Of a DNA stretch of 64,000 nucleotides, positions 11,588 through 21,948 are shown in pieces. The notes beneath the pieces are model-generated. The model saw only the letters and a list, made by a program, of their open reading frames with translations. It was not told the DNA's origin and made no database searches. The stretch is from Klebsiella ornithinolytica NBRC 105727 = ATCC 31898 (GTDB lineage Bacteria > Pseudomonadota > Gammaproteobacteria > Enterobacterales > Enterobacteriaceae). Location: positions 186,001-250,000 of the forward strand of contig NZ_BCYR01000006.1 in the NCBI RefSeq assembly GCF_001598295.1. Reading direction: 5' to 3'. The translations under genes were made by a program, and so were the position numbers. Within the stretch, counting starts at the first letter, position 1. Each line of letters begins with the position of its first letter.

Positions 11588-12541
11588 TTACAGCAGGTCG
11601 CCGATCATTTTTTCCAGTTTTTCCTGGTCGATCGCAAACTTACGGATACCTTCCGCCAGCTTGTCCACCGCCATCGGATCCTGGTTGTGCTGCCACAGGA
11701 ACTGGGCTTCGGTGATGCGTTCCGGACGCGCTTTTACTTCGCCGCTGAACGCCAGTTTACGCTCGATAGCCCCTTCGCTTTCCGCCAGCTCTTTCAGCAG
11801 AGCCGGAGCGATAGTCAGGCGATCGCAGCCGGCCAGCTCAAGGATTTCACCGACGTTACGGAAGCTTGCGCCCATCACGACAGTTTCATAACCGTGCTGC
11901 TTGTAGTACTCGTAGATCTCACTGACGGAAACGACGCCCGGATCTTCAGCCGGCGCGTACTCTTTCTTATCGGTGTTCGCTTTGTACCAGTCGAGAATAC
12001 GACCAACGAACGGAGAGATCAGGAATACACCCGCTTCAGCACAAGCGCGAGCCTGAGCGAAGGAGAACAGCAGAGTCAGGTTACAGTTGATGCCTTCTTT
12101 TTCCAGCTGCTCGGCAGCGCAAATACCCTGCCAGGTGGAAGCCAGTTTAATCAGAATGCGATCGTTGCCGATGCCCGCATCGTTATACAGTTTGATGATG
12201 CGTTTCGCTTTCGCGATAGATGCCTGGGTGTCATACGAGAGGCGCGCATCAACTTCGGTCGAAATACGGCCTGGAATCAGCTTAAGAATTTCGAGACCAA
12301 TGTTCACCGCCAGCTTATCGGAAGCATCGATAATCTGCTGAGCGCGATCGCTGCTCTGGCCGCGGGCCCACTCGACAGCGTCATCAATCAGCTTACGGTA
12401 CTCAGGAATCTGAGCCGCGCCGAGGATCAAAGAAGGGTTAGTCGTGGCATCCTGAGGCTGATACAGCTTCATTGCCGCAATATCTCCGGTATCAGCTACG
12501 ACAGTGGTGTACTGACGCAGAGAAGTCAATTTATCCGTCAT
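11588..12541 (-). CDS. talB: Transaldolase B
   Basis: Transfers dihydroxyacetone units between sedoheptulose 7-phosphate and glyceraldehyde 3-phosphate in the pentose phosphate pathway. It has 317 residues, like E. coli TalB. The catalytic residues are in register: Schiff-base Lys132 ([12 protein letters not shown]), Asp17 (VVADTGD) and Glu96 (RISTEVDAR). It is the first gene before mog and is transcribed divergently from the AGCS gene over a 203 bp gap. talB rather than talA is supported by the neighbours. Confidence 0.98.
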   Translation of the reverse strand: MTDKLTSLRQYTTVVADTGDIAAMKLYQPQDATTNPSLILGAAQIPEYRKLIDDAVEWARGQSSDRAQQIIDASDKLAVNIGLEILKLIPGRISTEVDARLSYDTQASIAKAKRIIKLYNDAGIGNDRILIKLASTWQGICAAEQLEKEGINCNLTLLFSFAQARACAEAGVFLISPFVGRILDWYKANTDKKEYAPAEDPGVVSVSEIYEYYKQHGYETVVMGASFRNVGEILELAGCDRLTIAPALLKELAESEGAIERKLAFSGEVKARPERITEAQFLWQHNQDPMAVDKLAEGIRKFAIDQEKLEKMIGDLL

Positions 12542-12744
12542 GATAGTGTTTCTCTTAAACAGCAGTTAAGGGGATGTAACCGGTCTGCCAAGATGATAAC
12601 ACGCTGCATGTTCAGCGCAACTGCGGACCATGCAAGAGCGCAGAGTGTGATAAACTGGATGAATTAATTCTCTGAAAGCTAAGGGATTGTCACTGAATTG
12701 GTAACGCTTACACTAGCGTTCCGGCATGGACAAGAGGATGGTTA

Positions 12745-14175
12745 ATGCCTGATTTTTTCTCTTTTATCAATGAAATACTCTGGGGCTCCGTAATGATTTA
12801 TCTGTTACTGGGCGCCGGCATCTGGTTTACCTGGCGAACAAAATTCATTCAGTTTCGTTATGTTCGCCAGTTTGGGAAAAGTCTAAAGAAAAGCCTCCAG
12901 CCTCAGCCCGGCGGATTAACCTCTTTCCAGGCCCTGTGCACCAGCCTCGCGGCGCGCGTGGGCAGCGGCAACCTGGTCGGCGTCGCGCTGGCTATCTCCG
13001 CCGGCGGACCCGGCGCCGTCTTCTGGATGTGGGTTTCTGCGCTGCTCGGCATGGCCAGCAGCTTTGCCGAATGTTCTCTTGCCCAGCTCTACAAAGAACG
13101 CGATGCCCACGGGCAATTTCGCGGCGGCCCGGCCTGGTATATGTCCCGGGGTTTAGGAATGCGCTGGATGGGCATCGTGTTTTCTATCCTGCTCCTGCTG
13201 GCCTATGGGGTTATTTTTAACACCGTGCAGGCCAACTCCATCGCGAATGCGATGACCTATGCCTTTGACCTTCCCGCTATCGTTACCGGTTGCGCGCTGG
13301 CACTGGTGATCCTGCTGGTTATCGTGCGGGGTTTGCGGGGCGTGGCGAAGCTATTGCAGTGGATTGTGCCGCTGATGGCTCTGCTTTGGGTGACTACCAG
13401 CCTGCTGATTGGCCTCTGGCACATTACGGCGCTGCCGGCCATTTTCGAGTCCATTTTCCGCAGCGCGTTCGGCTGGCAGGAAGCCGCCGCCGGCGCAGTG
13501 GGCTATACCATCAGCCAGGCGCTGACCAGTGGTTTTCAGCGCGGTATGTTCTCGAACGAAGCGGGGATGGGGTCAACGCCTAACGCCGCGGCGGCAGCGG
13601 CTTCCTGGCCTCCGCATCCGGCGGCGCAGGGGATCGTGCAAATGATTGGCGTCCTCATCGATACGATAGTTATCTGTACCGCCAGCGCCGTCATTATCAT
13701 GCTGGCGCCGCTAGACGACGCGGAAGATGCCGCGAACGGTATCCAGAGCATCCAGCACGCCATGACATCACTGGTCGGCGGCTGGGGGGCGGGATTCGTG
13801 GCGATCGTCGTGCTGCTCTTTGCCTTCAGTTCTATCGTCGCAAACTACATCTACGCTGAAAATAACCTGATATTTCTGCGCATTAACAGCCCTCGTCATA
13901 TCTGGGCGCTGCGGATCCTCACTCTGGTCATGGTTATCGCCGGCACGCTGGTCGGTTTGCCGGTTGTCTGGCAGCTGGCGGATACCATTATGGCGCTGAT
14001 GGCCATCACTAACCTGACCGCTATTTTACTGCTGTCGCCTACGGTACGGATCCTGGCCAGTGATTATCTCACCCAGCGACGACTGGGCGTACGACCGACC
14101 TTTGACGCCACGCGCTACCCGGAAATTAACCAGCAGCTGGCGCCTGGAGCCTGGGATGAAGTGCCGCGTGAATAG
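12745..14175 (+). CDS. yaaJ: Sodium:alanine/glycine symporter, AGCS family
   Basis: Predicted Na+-coupled amino-acid uptake in the inner membrane. It has 476 residues with about 10-11 membrane segments, as in E. coli YaaJ (AlsT family). Family hallmarks include [20 protein letters not shown] at about residues 69-88, GGPAWYM, and the [20 protein letters not shown] block near residues 263-282. Substrate is inferred from the family (alanine or glycine), not shown. It is followed by a terminator that begins at its stop codon, and then yaaA. Confidence 0.93.
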   Translation: MPDFFSFINEILWGSVMIYLLLGAGIWFTWRTKFIQFRYVRQFGKSLKKSLQPQPGGLTSFQALCTSLAARVGSGNLVGVALAISAGGPGAVFWMWVSALLGMASSFAECSLAQLYKERDAHGQFRGGPAWYMSRGLGMRWMGIVFSILLLLAYGVIFNTVQANSIANAMTYAFDLPAIVTGCALALVILLVIVRGLRGVAKLLQWIVPLMALLWVTTSLLIGLWHITALPAIFESIFRSAFGWQEAAAGAVGYTISQALTSGFQRGMFSNEAGMGSTPNAAAAAASWPPHPAAQGIVQMIGVLIDTIVICTASAVIIMLAPLDDAEDAANGIQSIQHAMTSLVGGWGAGFVAIVVLLFAFSSIVANYIYAENNLIFLRINSPRHIWALRILTLVMVIAGTLVGLPVVWQLADTIMALMAITNLTAILLLSPTVRILASDYLTQRRLGVRPTFDATRYPEINQQLAPGAWDEVPRE

Positions 14176-14217
14176 CGCGGCAATCGCAGCTATCGATCCC
14201 ACCGCGCTCTTTTTTTG
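14174..14217 (+). terminator. yaaJ terminator
   Basis: AGCGCGG (starting within the yaaJ stop codon) pairs with CCGCGCT, enclosing a loop of 21 bases, followed by CTTTTTTTG. The long loop is unusual but the T-run is good. Confidence 0.65.
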
Positions 14218-14252
14218 TTAAAGTCACGGAAAATTCCCTGCAAGGACCGGAT

Positions 14253-15029
14253 ATGCTGATTCTTATTTCACCTGCCAAAACGCTCGACTACCAAAGCCCG
14301 CTGGCCACAGCACGCTACACCCAGCCTGAACTTCTGGAGTATTCCCAGGAGCTGATCGGCGTCGCGCGCCGGCTCTCGGCGCCACAGATCGGCAAACTGA
14401 TGAGCATCAGCGATAAGCTGGCGGATCTGAATGCGACCCGCTTTCATGACTGGCAGCCGGACTTCACGCCGCAAAACGCGCGCCAGGCCATTCTGGCTTT
14501 TAAAGGCGACGTTTATACCGGACTGCAGGCAGAAACCCTCAGCGAAGACGATTTCGATTTTGCCCAGCGACATTTGCGTATGCTTTCCGGCCTCTACGGC
14601 GTGCTGCGCCCGCTGGATCTGATGCAGCCCTATCGCCTGGAGATGGGCATTAAGCTGGAAAATAGCAAAGGCAAAGATCTCTACCAGTTCTGGGGCGAGG
14701 TGATTACCGATAAACTCAATCAGGCGCTGAAAGCTCAGGGAGACGATATCGTGATTAACCTGGCTTCTGACGAATACTTCCGGTCGGTGAAGACAAAACA
14801 GTTGCAGGGAAGAATCATTAAGCCCGTGTTCCTCGATGAGAAAAACGGCCAGTTTAAAGTGATCAGTTTCTATGCCAAAAAGGCGCGCGGGTTAATGAGC
14901 CGCTATATCATTGAAAACCGCTTAACCCAGCCTGAACAGCTAACCCGTTTCAACAGCGAAGGCTATTTCTTCGACGCCGAAGCCTCCGGTCAGAAAGATG
15001 AGATGGTCTTTAAACGCCACGAACGCTAA
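14253..15029 (+). CDS. yaaA: Peroxide stress resistance protein YaaA (DUF328)
   Basis: Cytoplasmic protein that lowers free intracellular iron during H2O2 stress; in E. coli it belongs to the OxyR regulon. It has 258 residues, as in E. coli. The start [16 protein letters not shown] is the family start and is preceded by CAAGGA. DUF328 hallmarks include [20 protein letters not shown] and [11 protein letters not shown]. The fold has since been linked to DNA binding through helix-hairpin-helix features; I cannot judge that here. No OxyR site was identified upstream. Confidence 0.95.
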   Translation: MLILISPAKTLDYQSPLATARYTQPELLEYSQELIGVARRLSAPQIGKLMSISDKLADLNATRFHDWQPDFTPQNARQAILAFKGDVYTGLQAETLSEDDFDFAQRHLRMLSGLYGVLRPLDLMQPYRLEMGIKLENSKGKDLYQFWGEVITDKLNQALKAQGDDIVINLASDEYFRSVKTKQLQGRIIKPVFLDEKNGQFKVISFYAKKARGLMSRYIIENRLTQPEQLTRFNSEGYFFDAEASGQKDEMVFKRHER

Positions 15030-15070
15030 TTCCCTTCCCGGCCGCCCTCATGGCGACCGGGAGGGAAGAC

Positions 15071-15358
15071 TTAGTGATGGCGCCAGTCACGATCCGGGCC
15101 GCGGCCGCGATCGTGGTCATCATGATGATCATGGCGATGCTCATCGTGCGCGCGCCAGTGGTTATCGCGCCAGTCATAATGACGGCCCCACCATTCGTGG
15201 TCGCGCCAGCGACCGCCGTCCCAGTAGTTACCGTAATTGTCGCGATCGCCAATTTGCAGTTTGACTGCCGGCACCAGCGTGATCTCCGATGCGTGAACCA
15301 CAGCAGGAGCCACCAGCGACATCGAAAGCGCAAGGATCACAGACTTCAGCGTTGACAT
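15071..15358 (-). CDS. yaaX: Small secreted His-rich protein, DUF2502 (YaaX family)
   Basis: 95 residues from the start at MSTLKSVILALS, chosen because AAGGGGAAACCT precedes it. A start 15 bp upstream (MKGKP) is possible but has a weaker ribosome-binding site. Residues 1-23 look like a Sec signal peptide ending VVHA, with the mature part starting SEITLVPAVKLQIGDRD. The following aromatic region (YWDGGRWRDHEWWGRHYDW) is family-typical. The C-terminal third is dominated by His, Asp and Arg (DEHRHDHHDDHDRGRG), suggesting metal binding; this is inference. It is convergent with yaaA, as in E. coli. Function unknown. Confidence 0.88.
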   Translation of the reverse strand: MSTLKSVILALSMSLVAPAVVHASEITLVPAVKLQIGDRDNYGNYWDGGRWRDHEWWGRHYDWRDNHWRAHDEHRHDHHDDHDRGRGPDRDWRHH

Positions 15359-15527
15359 AGGTTTCCCCTTCATTAACAGTCCCCGCATGGGGGCGATAAC
15401 CAAAGATTACCCCTGAGCAACGGTGCGGGTTATTCTCCGCAATCCTAATCTTTGCCCCCCGGCATTTATTGGTAATTCATCCATTTTCCCTGCCTTTTTT
15501 CTGCATAATTCCTCCTTTTTCGCCGAT

Positions 15528-15553
15528 AAAAAAGCCGGGCGTAGAGGCCCGGC
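15528..15553 (-). terminator. thr operon terminator
   Basis: GCCGGGC / GCCCGGC 7 bp stem with a 6-base loop followed on the minus strand by TTTTTT, 31 bp after the thrC stop. Confidence 0.92.
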
Positions 15554-15583
15554 CTGAGAACATCGTGCGGCGAAAAAAGGCCG

Positions 15584-16870
15584 TTATGCTTTGCCCATCA
15601 TCAGCTGGCGCAGCGCGGCGAAATCCGCCGGCAGATTATGCGACAGCAGCGGCAGGTCGGCGCGATCGGCCAGCTCTTTCGGCAGCGGCAGCGTCTCCTG
15701 GAGGATCTCTTCGACGCTCTCCTTGAATTTCGCCGGGTGCGCGGTACCGAGGAACAGACCGTATTCGCCCGGCTGCAGCTGGTCGCGCAGCGCGCGCCAG
15801 GCGATGGCGGCGTGCGGCTCTGAGGTGTAACCAATAGCTTTTAGCTCGCGCATCGCCTGTTTCGTGGTTTCATCGTCCACGGCGGCATAGCCCAGCTCGT
15901 TCAGACGCCAGATTTTGCGACGGAACAGCTCTTCCACGCGCGGCCAGTTGTTCGGCTGGCTGACGTCCATGGCGTTAGACAGCGTCGCCTGAGTCGCTTT
16001 CGGCGCCCAGTTGCCGTCCTGCAGGAAGCGCGGCACGGTGTCATTGGCGTTGGTGGCGGCAATAAAGCGCTTAATCGGCAGCCCTAAAGACTTCGCCAGC
16101 AGACCGGCGGTCAGATCGCCAAAGTTACCGCTCGGTACGGAGATGACCAGCTGGTTGCGGGCTTCCTGCGGCAGCTGTGCGACCGCTTCGAAGTAGTAGC
16201 AAATCTGCGCCAGCAGACGACTGATATTGATGGAGTTCGCCGAGTTCAGGCCCAGAGCAACCTTCAGCTCTTCGTCGTCAAACGCCTGTTTCACCAGCGC
16301 CTGGCAGGCGTCGAAATCGCCATCAATCGCCACGGTTTCAATGTTGCCGCCCAGGGTGCAGAACAGTTTTTCCTGCAGCGGGCTGATCTTGCCGCGCGGA
16401 TACAGAATAACGACTTTGACATTCGGCAGGCCGTAAAACGCATGCGCAACTGCCGCGCCGGTATCACCGGAGGTGGCGGTCAGAATCGTCACCGGTTTGT
16501 CGCCGGCGATATGGGTCAACATCTGCGCCATAAAGCGGCCGCCGAAATCTTTAAACGCCAGCGTCGGGCCGTGGAACAGCTCCAGGCAGCCAATATCATC
16601 CTGCACCTTGCTGACCGGAGCCGGGAAGGTGAAAGCGGCGGCGATGCGCTCTTTGAGGATCTCCTGCGGGATCTCGTCGCCAATAAAGGCCGACAGAATT
16701 CTGGCGCTGCGGGAGGCCAAATCCATCTCCAGCATGTCGTCAATTTCAGTCAGGCTAAATTCCGGCAGATCGTGCGGAAAGAACAGCCCCTGTTGCTTGC
16801 CAAGCCCCTGCGTAACGGCCTGCGCAAAGCTGACCTGTTCGTTATGATCTTTTAAATTATAGAGTTTCAT
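15584..16870 (-). CDS. thrC: Threonine synthase
   Basis: PLP enzyme that converts O-phosphohomoserine to threonine, the last step of the pathway. It has 428 residues, as in E. coli. PLP Lys107 is in FHGPTLAFKDFGGRF, and the phosphate-binding TATSGDTGAAVAHAF follows. The start lies 3 bp after the thrB stop, which implies translational coupling. Last gene of thrLABC, with a terminator immediately downstream. Confidence 0.98.
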   Translation of the reverse strand: MKLYNLKDHNEQVSFAQAVTQGLGKQQGLFFPHDLPEFSLTEIDDMLEMDLASRSARILSAFIGDEIPQEILKERIAAAFTFPAPVSKVQDDIGCLELFHGPTLAFKDFGGRFMAQMLTHIAGDKPVTILTATSGDTGAAVAHAFYGLPNVKVVILYPRGKISPLQEKLFCTLGGNIETVAIDGDFDACQALVKQAFDDEELKVALGLNSANSINISRLLAQICYYFEAVAQLPQEARNQLVISVPSGNFGDLTAGLLAKSLGLPIKRFIAATNANDTVPRFLQDGNWAPKATQATLSNAMDVSQPNNWPRVEELFRRKIWRLNELGYAAVDDETTKQAMRELKAIGYTSEPHAAIAWRALRDQLQPGEYGLFLGTAHPAKFKESVEEILQETLPLPKELADRADLPLLSHNLPADFAALRQLMMGKA

Positions 16871-16873
16871 TGG

Positions 16874-17803
16874 TTATCCCACTACTCGTGCGCCCGCCGT
16901 ATCCAGCCGGCAAATATGAACGAAGCCTTCCTGATTCTGCAGATAATGCGTGCCCAGCCAGTCCGCGACGCGCTGCGCGGTTTCCGGCTTATCGCATAGC
17001 GCAAACAGCGTCGGGCCGGAGCCTGAGATGCCGCACGCCTGCGCACCGATCTCCATCGCCGCCTGACGCGCTTCGCTGAAGCCCGGCAGCAGTTTGGTGC
17101 GATACGGTTCGGCAATTACATCTTTCATCAATTTCGCTGCCAGCTGCGGCTGGCGGGTGTAGCAGGCATGAATAAAGCCCGCCAGGTGACGACCGTGAGC
17201 GATACAGTCCTGGCGGCGATACTGCGCCGGGAGGATGGCACGCGCTTCCGCCGTCGAAACTTTAATTCCCGGATAAGCCAGCACCCACAGCCATTCGTCA
17301 AAACCCGGAACCTGCTGGCTGATGATGCCATTCTCTTCAATCATCAGCTGCATGCCGCCCAGGTAGCAGGGCGCAACGTTGTCATAGTGGATGCTGCCGG
17401 AAATGCGCCCTTCCATCTCCCCCATCAGCGCCAGCATGCGCATCTCATTCAGCGGCTTACCGCAGAATTCATTCATCGCCACCAGCGCGGCGACGACAGA
17501 ACAGGCGCTGGAGCCGAGACCGGAACCAATCGGCATGTTTTTTTCCAGTACCATCGACACCGGAACCTTTTTGCCGATTTCCTGACAGAAACGCTCCCAG
17601 CACTGGTAAACAATGTTTTCCTGCGGCGCTGAGGGCAGCTTGCTGGCAAAGCGGCCAACGTTTTGCAGGCTGAAACTGTCCGCCGCCTCGACCGAAACGT
17701 TGTCCCCCAGCAGGGTGCCATCGACCGGCGTCACCGCCGCGCCCAGCACATCAAACCCGACGCTCATATTGGCACTGGAAGCCGGGGCATATACTTTGAC
17801 CAT
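16874..17803 (-). CDS. thrB: Homoserine kinase
   Basis: GHMP-family kinase that phosphorylates homoserine with ATP. 309 residues. The GHMP phosphate-binding loop [18 protein letters not shown] lies at about residues 90-107, and the C-terminal [12 protein letters not shown] motif is present. One base separates its start from the thrA stop and 3 bases separate its stop from thrC, so the three genes are tightly coupled. Confidence 0.98.
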   Translation of the reverse strand: MVKVYAPASSANMSVGFDVLGAAVTPVDGTLLGDNVSVEAADSFSLQNVGRFASKLPSAPQENIVYQCWERFCQEIGKKVPVSMVLEKNMPIGSGLGSSACSVVAALVAMNEFCGKPLNEMRMLALMGEMEGRISGSIHYDNVAPCYLGGMQLMIEENGIISQQVPGFDEWLWVLAYPGIKVSTAEARAILPAQYRRQDCIAHGRHLAGFIHACYTRQPQLAAKLMKDVIAEPYRTKLLPGFSEARQAAMEIGAQACGISGSGPTLFALCDKPETAQRVADWLGTHYLQNQEGFVHICRLDTAGARVVG

Positions 17804-17804
17804 C

Positions 17805-20267
17805 TTAAACTCCTAACTTCCATGACAGGGTGCGCAACAGGTCAGCAAACACACCGGCCGCCGTAACGTCGTTACCTGCACCATAGCCGCGTAGCACCAG
17901 CGGCAGCGGCTGATAATAATGGCTGTAAAAGGCCAGGGCGTTTTCACCATTTTTCACTTTGAACAGCGGATCGTTACCGTCAACGGCAGCAATTTTCACG
18001 CGACAGGTTCCATCCTCTTCGATGTTACCGACGTAACGCAAGACTTTACCTTCATCACGAGCCTGGGCAACCCGGGAAGCAAACTCGTTATCCAGCGAAG
18101 GCAAGCGTGCCATAAAGCTCTCAACGTCGCCGCTGGCATCAAATTGTGCAGGCAGTACCGGTTCGACGACAATGTCAGACAGCTCAAGCTCACGGCCGGT
18201 TTCACGAGCCAGAATCAGCAGCTTGCGCGCAACATCGACGCCTGAAAGATCGTCTCGCGGATCCGGTTCGGTATACCCCATCTCGCGCGCCAGCGTTGTT
18301 GCCTCGGAGAGATTCATGCCCTCATCCAGCTTACCGAAAATAAACGACAGAGATCCGGAAAGAATACCGGAGAAGTGCAGCAGCTCATCGCCAGCGTTGA
18401 GCAGGTTTTGCAGGTTTTCAATTACCGGCAGACCGGCGCCAACGTTGGTGTCGTAGAGGAATTTGCGTCGCGAGCTGCTGGCGGCATGGCGCAGCTGATG
18501 GTAGTAATCCAGCGAGGAGGTATTGGCCTTTTTGTTCGGCGTCACCACGTGGAAACCCTCGCGCAGGAAATCGGCGTACTGATCGGCGACCGCCTGACTG
18601 GAGGTACAGTCGACGATAACCGGGTTCAGCAAATGGTACTCTTTGACCAGACGAATCAGGCGGCCCAGGTTCAGCGACTCTTTCGCTTCGGCCAGCTCCG
18701 CGCGCCAGTTCTCGAGATTCAGCCCGTGCACGTTAGTCAGCAAGGCCTGTGAATTAGCCACGCCGCAGACGCGCAGGTCGATATGTTTGTTCTTCAGCCA
18801 GCCCTGCTGACGCTTGATCTGTTCAATCAGCGCGCCACCGACGCCGCCGACGCCGATAACAAAGACCTCAATCACCTGATCGGTGTTGAACAGCATCTGG
18901 TGAGTTACGCGTACTCCGGTGGTCGCATCATCATTGCTGACCACCACGGAAATAGAACGCTCGGAAGAGCCCTGGGCAATCGCCACGATATTGATATTAG
19001 CGCGGGCCAGCGCGGCGAAGAACTTCGCCGAGATCCCGCGCAGCGTACGCATACCGTCGCCCACCACGGAGATGATCGCCAGACGATCCATGATCGACAG
19101 CGGCTCCAGCTGGCCCTCTTTCAGCTCCAGATAGAACTCATCTTCCATCACCCGTTTTGCGCGTGCACAGTCGCTCTGCGGTACGCAGAAACTGATGCTG
19201 TATTCCGATGACGACTGGGTAATCAGCACGACTGAAATTCCGGCGCGGGACATGGTGGCAAACACGCGGGCGGCCATACCGACCATGCCTTTCATCCCCG
19301 GACCGGAGACGTTAAACATCGCCATATTATTGAGGTTAGAAATGCCTTTGACCGGCAGACCGTCTTCATCAAGGCTGGCGCCGATCAGCGTGCCTGGCGC
19401 CTGTGGATTACCGGTATTCTTGATCAGGCAGGGAATCTGGAACTGAGCGATAGGAGCAATGGTGCGCGGATGCAGAACTTTCGCCCCGAAGTAGGAGAGC
19501 TCCATCGCTTCCTGATATGACATCGACTTCAGCAGACGCGCATCGGGAACCTGACGCGGGTCGCAGGTATATACCCCATCGACATCGGTCCAGATTTCAC
19601 AACAGTCGGCGCGCAGGCAGGCGGCCAGCACGGCAGCAGAGTAGTCTGAGCCATTGCGTCCCAGCACCACCAGCTCCCCTTTTTCGTTCCCGGCGGTAAA
19701 CCCGGCCATCAGCACCATATGGTCGGCCGGAATTTGGCTGGCGGTAATGCGGCGAGTCGATTCAGCGATATCGACAGTGGATTCGAGGTAATGGCCAACG
19801 GCCAGCAGTTTTTCGACGGGATTTATCACGCTAACTTTGTGCCCGCGAGCTTCCAGCAGGCCCGCCATGACGGCGATAGATAGCTTCTCACCGCGGCAAA
19901 TCAGCGCGGCGTTGACGCTATCCGGGCACTGACCAAGCAGGCTGATACCGTGCAGCACGTGTTTAATCTGGGCAAACTCTTGCGCGACAACGGCTTTCAG
20001 CTGTGCCAGCGGGAACCCCGGTTGCGCGTCGGCGAGGCCCTGCAGCAGTTCAGCAAAAATGCGTTCAGCGTCGGAGATATTGGTGAGCGCGTCCTGGCCG
20101 CCGATGGTTTTTTCAATCATCGCAACCAGATGGTTGGTAATTTTCGCCGGGGCAGACAGGACGGTTGCTACCTGCCCCTGCCTGGCATTGCTCTCCAGAA
20201 TATCGGCAACCCGCAGAAAACGTTCTGCATTTGCCACTGATGTACCGCCGAACTTCAACACGCGCAT
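17805..20267 (-). CDS. thrA: Bifunctional aspartokinase I / homoserine dehydrogenase I
   Basis: Catalyses the first and third steps from aspartate to threonine; the E. coli enzyme is feedback-inhibited by threonine. The start [17 protein letters not shown] gives 820 residues, as in E. coli; the in-frame upstream extension overlaps the attenuator and is rejected. Layout: aspartokinase (KFGGTS, about 1-250), regulatory ACT domains (about 310-460), then homoserine dehydrogenase with Rossmann motif [17 protein letters not shown] near residue 470 and the [20 protein letters not shown] catalytic region. It is controlled by the thrL attenuator upstream. Confidence 0.98.
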   Translation of the reverse strand: MRVLKFGGTSVANAERFLRVADILESNARQGQVATVLSAPAKITNHLVAMIEKTIGGQDALTNISDAERIFAELLQGLADAQPGFPLAQLKAVVAQEFAQIKHVLHGISLLGQCPDSVNAALICRGEKLSIAVMAGLLEARGHKVSVINPVEKLLAVGHYLESTVDIAESTRRITASQIPADHMVLMAGFTAGNEKGELVVLGRNGSDYSAAVLAACLRADCCEIWTDVDGVYTCDPRQVPDARLLKSMSYQEAMELSYFGAKVLHPRTIAPIAQFQIPCLIKNTGNPQAPGTLIGASLDEDGLPVKGISNLNNMAMFNVSGPGMKGMVGMAARVFATMSRAGISVVLITQSSSEYSISFCVPQSDCARAKRVMEDEFYLELKEGQLEPLSIMDRLAIISVVGDGMRTLRGISAKFFAALARANINIVAIAQGSSERSISVVVSNDDATTGVRVTHQMLFNTDQVIEVFVIGVGGVGGALIEQIKRQQGWLKNKHIDLRVCGVANSQALLTNVHGLNLENWRAELAEAKESLNLGRLIRLVKEYHLLNPVIVDCTSSQAVADQYADFLREGFHVVTPNKKANTSSLDYYHQLRHAASSSRRKFLYDTNVGAGLPVIENLQNLLNAGDELLHFSGILSGSLSFIFGKLDEGMNLSEATTLAREMGYTEPDPRDDLSGVDVARKLLILARETGRELELSDIVVEPVLPAQFDASGDVESFMARLPSLDNEFASRVAQARDEGKVLRYVGNIEEDGTCRVKIAAVDGNDPLFKVKNGENALAFYSHYYQPLPLVLRGYGAGNDVTAAGVFADLLRTLSWKLGV

Positions 20268-20293
20268 GGTTGTTACCCCTAGATTTTTTGTCG

Positions 20294-20331
20294 AAAAAAA
20301 AGCCCGCACTGTTCAGGTGCGGGCTTTTTTC
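20294..20331 (-). promoter_or_regulatory. thr operon attenuator (Rho-independent terminator)
   Basis: AGCCCGCAC (20301-20309) and GTGCGGGCT (20317-20325) form a 9 bp stem with a 7-base loop. On the minus strand a T-run follows. It lies between thrL and thrA, exactly where the thr attenuator belongs. Ribosome stalling in thrL would favour the competing antiterminator. Confidence 0.93.
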
Positions 20332-20348
20332 TGTGTTTCCTGTACGCG

Positions 20349-20417
20349 TCAGCCCGCACCGTTACCTGTGGTAATGGTGATGGTGATAATGGTTGTCATC
20401 ATGCTGATGCGTTTCAT
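20349..20417 (-). CDS. thrL: thr operon leader peptide
   Basis: 22-residue leader, MKRISMMTTIITITITTGNGAG. Six Thr and five Ile codons lie in the control stretch. Translation speed through these codons senses charged tRNA-Thr and tRNA-Ile and sets attenuation. The ending TTGNGAG is the same as in E. coli thrL, where the peptide is 21 residues. The Met-Met after Ser5 replaces residues that are Thr in E. coli. Lies 18 bp upstream of the attenuator. Confidence 0.95.
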   Translation of the reverse strand: MKRISMMTTIITITITTGNGAG

Positions 20418-20629
20418 GGATGTTGTGTACTCTGTAATTTTTATCTGTCTGTGTCCTGTGCCTATATTGGTTAAAGTATCTGCCGGTTTAAGTCAACGAA
20501 TTTTTACATTTCACCCGCTACGCTGCAGCGGGCCAATGCGCCACAATGACCTGACAATTCACCTGAATTTGCGATACGCAGCGCTTGATACTGGCAGATA
20601 TAACCATACTTAAAACTTATAGCAGAACT

Positions 20630-21316
20630 TTACTCTGGCAGGTTTTTTTCAATATCGTGTAGTAATCGGTGCAACATTGCCGTGTCTCGCTGCTCTAAAA
20701 GCCCAATTCGCTGCTGGAGCCAGTCGGTCAGTTTGAGGTCTTCAGCTACGCCCAGTCGGGTCAATAAATCGAGCGCCCGCAGACGTAATGCCTGCAGCTG
20801 ATTTTCATCGACGCCGGCAGAAACGGCCGACGTCTGCTGAACCAACGCGCTCAATTGATAGCAATAAACCATCACCGACTGCCCTAAGTTAAGCGAAGGA
20901 TAGTCGGCCACCATCGGCACGCCGGTCAGCACATCAGCCAAAGCCAGCTCTTCGTTAGTCAGCCCGGAATCTTCCCGACCAAATACCAGCGCCGCATGGT
21001 TCATCCACCCGGCTTTCTCCGCCATCAGCGGCAGCAGCTGCTGCGGCGTGGCGTAGTAATGGAAGCGCGCCCGGCTGCGGGCCGTTGTCGCAACGGTAAA
21101 GTCAACGTCATGCAGCGCCTGTTCCAGCGTTGGATAAGTGCTTATGTTATCGAGAATATCTCCGGATCCATGCGCAACCCAACGCGCCGCAGGCTGAAGG
21201 TGGGCATCGCTGTCAACGATACGCAGGTCGCGAAAACCCATTGTTTTCATCGCGCGTGCCGCCGCGCCAACGTTTTCTGCCCTGGCCGGGGCGACTAATA
21301 CAATAGATACGTGCAT
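20630..21316 (-). CDS. lasT: SPOUT-family tRNA/rRNA methyltransferase LasT (YjtD)
   Basis: Predicted RNA 2'-O-methyltransferase of the TrmH/SpoU class; 228 residues, as in E. coli YjtD. The SPOUT knot motifs are visible: IVLVAPARAENVGAAARAMK (motif 1), ALVFGREDSGLTNEELALAD (motif 2) and PSLNLGQSVMVYCYQL (motif 3). Target RNA is not established. The C-terminal helix region (LLEQRDTAMLHRLLHDIEKN) is also family-typical. It lies between thrL and yjjY/arcA, the conserved position. Confidence 0.93.
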   Translation of the reverse strand: MHVSIVLVAPARAENVGAAARAMKTMGFRDLRIVDSDAHLQPAARWVAHGSGDILDNISTYPTLEQALHDVDFTVATTARSRARFHYYATPQQLLPLMAEKAGWMNHAALVFGREDSGLTNEELALADVLTGVPMVADYPSLNLGQSVMVYCYQLSALVQQTSAVSAGVDENQLQALRLRALDLLTRLGVAEDLKLTDWLQQRIGLLEQRDTAMLHRLLHDIEKNLPE

Positions 21317-21657
21317 GGTGGCTCTCTTCTACTCTCTCACGCGGCGAAAATGAAAAGCATCCCCATTTTACGCGGCGAAAATTTACAAATTTGCAACAAA
21401 AATCACTAAAATTGCGCGTTATTACCCATAAAAAAGCCTAAACTGTTTCCAACGAACCACGGGACGGAGTATGTTAACAGAACGCATTTATCCATATGTT
21501 TGCCAATGATATTTGTCGCAACCGCGCTGAACGGTCATTGGATTCAACATGTTTATCAATTTACCAGCGCAACCATTTGAGCTGTGTAAGATTTGTGACT
21601 ATAAATAGCATTTTAATGCAATGATTTCACAAGACTGTTAACGTGCTACAATTGAAT

Positions 21658-21671
21658 TTGATATATGTCAA
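21658..21671 (+). promoter_or_regulatory. FNR-type binding site upstream of arcA
   Basis: TTGATATATGTCAA matches the FNR consensus TTGATnnnnATCAA at 9 of 10 defined positions. It lies about 280 bp upstream of arcA. A TATATT at 21714-21719 would place the start about 61 bp from the site centre, a class I spacing. FNR activation of arcA is known in E. coli. Confidence 0.6.
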
Positions 21672-21712
21672 CGAAGCGTAGTTTTATGGGGTGTTCAGCC
21701 TCTCTTAGCCTG

Positions 21713-21853
21713 TTATATTGCTGTTAAAATGGTTAGGATGACAGCCGTTTTTGACACCGTCGGGTCCAGAGGGAAAGTACCCACGACCAAGCTAATGATG
21801 TTGTTGACGTTGATGGAAAGTGCATCAAGAACGCAATTACGTACTTTAGTCAT
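21713..21853 (-). CDS. yjjY: Small uncharacterised protein YjjY
   Basis: 46-residue product beginning MTKVRNCVLDALSINVNN and ending AVILTILTAI. It runs divergently from arcA, starting 95 bp before the arcA ATG. The reading is essentially that of E. coli yjjY, including its length, so conservation at the protein level is likely. No clear signal or domain; the C-terminal 15 residues are hydrophobic. Whether the protein is made or the sequence is kept for arcA leader function is unknown. Confidence 0.7.
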   Translation of the reverse strand: MTKVRNCVLDALSINVNNIISLVVGTFPLDPTVSKTAVILTILTAI

Positions 21854-21948
21854 GTTACGCCGGGCATGTTAATTTGCGACATGTACCAGGCAGGTCAGGG
21901 ACTTTGGTACTTCCTGTTTCGATTTAGTTGGCAATTTAGGTAGCAAAC

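Larger units (their letters stand above)
21317..21948. promoter_or_regulatory. Long arcA upstream region
   Basis: 632 bp separate lasT from arcA. On the minus strand it contains the small gene yjjY (21713-21853). An FNR-like site lies at 21658-21671. The last 95 bp before arcA is a leader with no obvious terminator. The rest is AT-rich and probably holds several arcA promoters, as in E. coli. Confidence 0.6.

Noticed and set aside
15010-15355. Other-frame ORFs across yaaX that look Ala/Thr/Val-rich
   Set aside because: The His/Asp-repeat coding region is open in several frames; only the frame with a signal peptide and DUF2502 pattern is supported.
20464-20629. Possible additional small gene between thrL and lasT
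   Set aside because: No frame with a start and ribosome-binding site; more likely the thr promoter region.
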